Part shown: in pieces, positions 14,696 to 15,165 of the stretch
Position numbering within the stretch: position 1 is the first letter of the stretch
Layout: each line of letters begins with the position of its first letter
Source of the DNA: Clostridiaceae bacterium
GTDB lineage: Bacteria > Bacillota_A > Clostridia > Acetivibrionales > Acetivibrionaceae
Direction of reading: 5' to 3'
Assembly (NCBI GenBank): GCA_012513545.1
Contig: JAAZCB010000194.1
Location: 1 to 15,165, forward strand
DNA length: 15,165 bases
Translations under genes and position numbers: made by a program
The notes under the pieces: model-generated
Database searches by the model: none
The model's input: only the letters and a program-made list of their open reading frames with translations
Told to the model about the DNA's origin: nothing

Positions 14696-15165
14696 CTATC
14701 TGGCCTCAATAGTCCCTATGGTGTAATCATCTACCGCTTCCTTTATCAGGACTTTTATTTCCTGTCCTTCAAACTCAACGCCCCCTCTGCAAGCAACCCT
14801 GATATAATTAGGTGTCAACCCTTCAACAAAACCTTCTTTAGCTTTAAACGGCTGCTCGAAAAGAACCGGCAAAGACCTTCCAATATACTTCCTGTTAAAT
14901 TCCAGGGTTTTTACAGACCCAAGTTCAAGCAACCTGTTGCTTCGTTCTTCCTTTTTTTCAGATGAAGCCTGATCAAGGAAATCAGCAGCAGGAGTTCCCT
15001 TTCTTGGTGAATACTTGAATACATGAACTCCTGAAAATGATAATTTATCAATGAAACGGTAAGTACTTTCAAACTCGTCATCCGTTTCACCCGGGAATCC
15101 TACCATTACATCGGTTGTTACTGCGACATCCCTTATATTTGACCTTAGAAGTTCAATAGAGTTCA
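14696..15165 (-). CDS. mtaB: tRNA t6A37 methylthiotransferase MtaB, C-terminal part
   Basis: The frame is open to the window edge (about 155 residues visible); the first ATG inside it, at 15106, is internal. The visible part covers the end of the radical SAM domain, RDVAVTTDVMVGFPGETDDEFESTY read in pieces as VAVTTDVMVGFPGETDDEF, then VHVFKYSPRKGTPAADF, a helical EKKEERSNRLLELG linker, and a C-terminal TRAM domain of about 60 residues (RSLPVLFE...KEGFVEGLTPNYIRV...GTIEAR). MtaB adds a methylthio group to N6-threonylcarbamoyladenosine at tRNA position 37, next to the anticodon. The HVFKYSPRKGTPA form favours MtaB over MiaB or RimO, but the N-terminal and cluster-binding cysteines are outside the window. 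Confidence 0.8.
   Translation of the reverse strand, partial: NSIELLRSNIRDVAVTTDVMVGFPGETDDEFESTYRFIDKLSFSGVHVFKYSPRKGTPAADFLDQASSEKKEERSNRLLELGSVKTLEFNRKYIGRSLPVLFEQPFKAKEGFVEGLTPNYIRVACRGGVEFEGQEIKVLIKEAVDDYTIGTIEAR

Overview
The window reads as low-GC, anaerobic Firmicutes (Clostridia) chromosome, probably near Ruminiclostridium/Acetivibrio; this is inferred from gene content and AT-rich spacers, since no 16S is present. Supporting signs are the LQLF-extended ribosomal protein L27 with its protease Prp, a DUF4364 regulator, the ireB/ruvX/DUF1292 set, strong GGAGG ribosome binding sites, frequent TTG/GTG starts and several ferredoxin-type proteins. All genes are on the minus strand except one (DUF4364).

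Read in the direction of transcription (right to left), the window opens with the 3' end of a tRNA methylthiotransferase gene (mtaB), its terminator, and a 417-base gap. That gap carries a strong promoter with a palindrome over its -10 box and a leader of about 150 nt that can fold into a riboswitch-like structure ahead of ireB. IreB is followed at once by a terminator whose loop holds the stop codon. Next come an aldo/keto reductase with a two-cluster ferredoxin tail, ruvX, and the acidic DUF1292 protein, which has its own promoter and a terminator. A DUF3048 (YerB-like) lipoprotein and a small three-helix membrane protein follow.

The central block is a conserved RNA/ribosome operon: a TIGR03960 radical SAM protein, its DUF2344/TIGR03936 partner, RNase E/G, then L21 - Prp - L27. 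A second promoter sits inside the 3' end of the RNase gene and drives an L21-leader-like RNA. A perfect 15-bp hairpin terminates the unit after L27. The GTPase Obg follows with its own promoter, then a small four-cysteine protein and the RNA-binding protein YhbY.

At the left end, YhbY converges on the single plus-strand gene (DUF4364, winged-helix-like). Beyond it lie a short epoxyqueuosine-reductase-like iron-sulfur protein and the 5' part of a lipoteichoic-acid-synthase-like membrane enzyme. This last gene shows an apparent one-base frameshift at the window edge.

Most of the window is conserved housekeeping. The items most worth checking are the structured ireB leader, the ltaS-like frameshift, the small cysteine protein after obgE, the redox protein placed inside the ireB-ruvX cluster, and the leader of the TIGR03960 operon. 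I saw no tRNA, rRNA, CRISPR array, insertion sequence or prophage.
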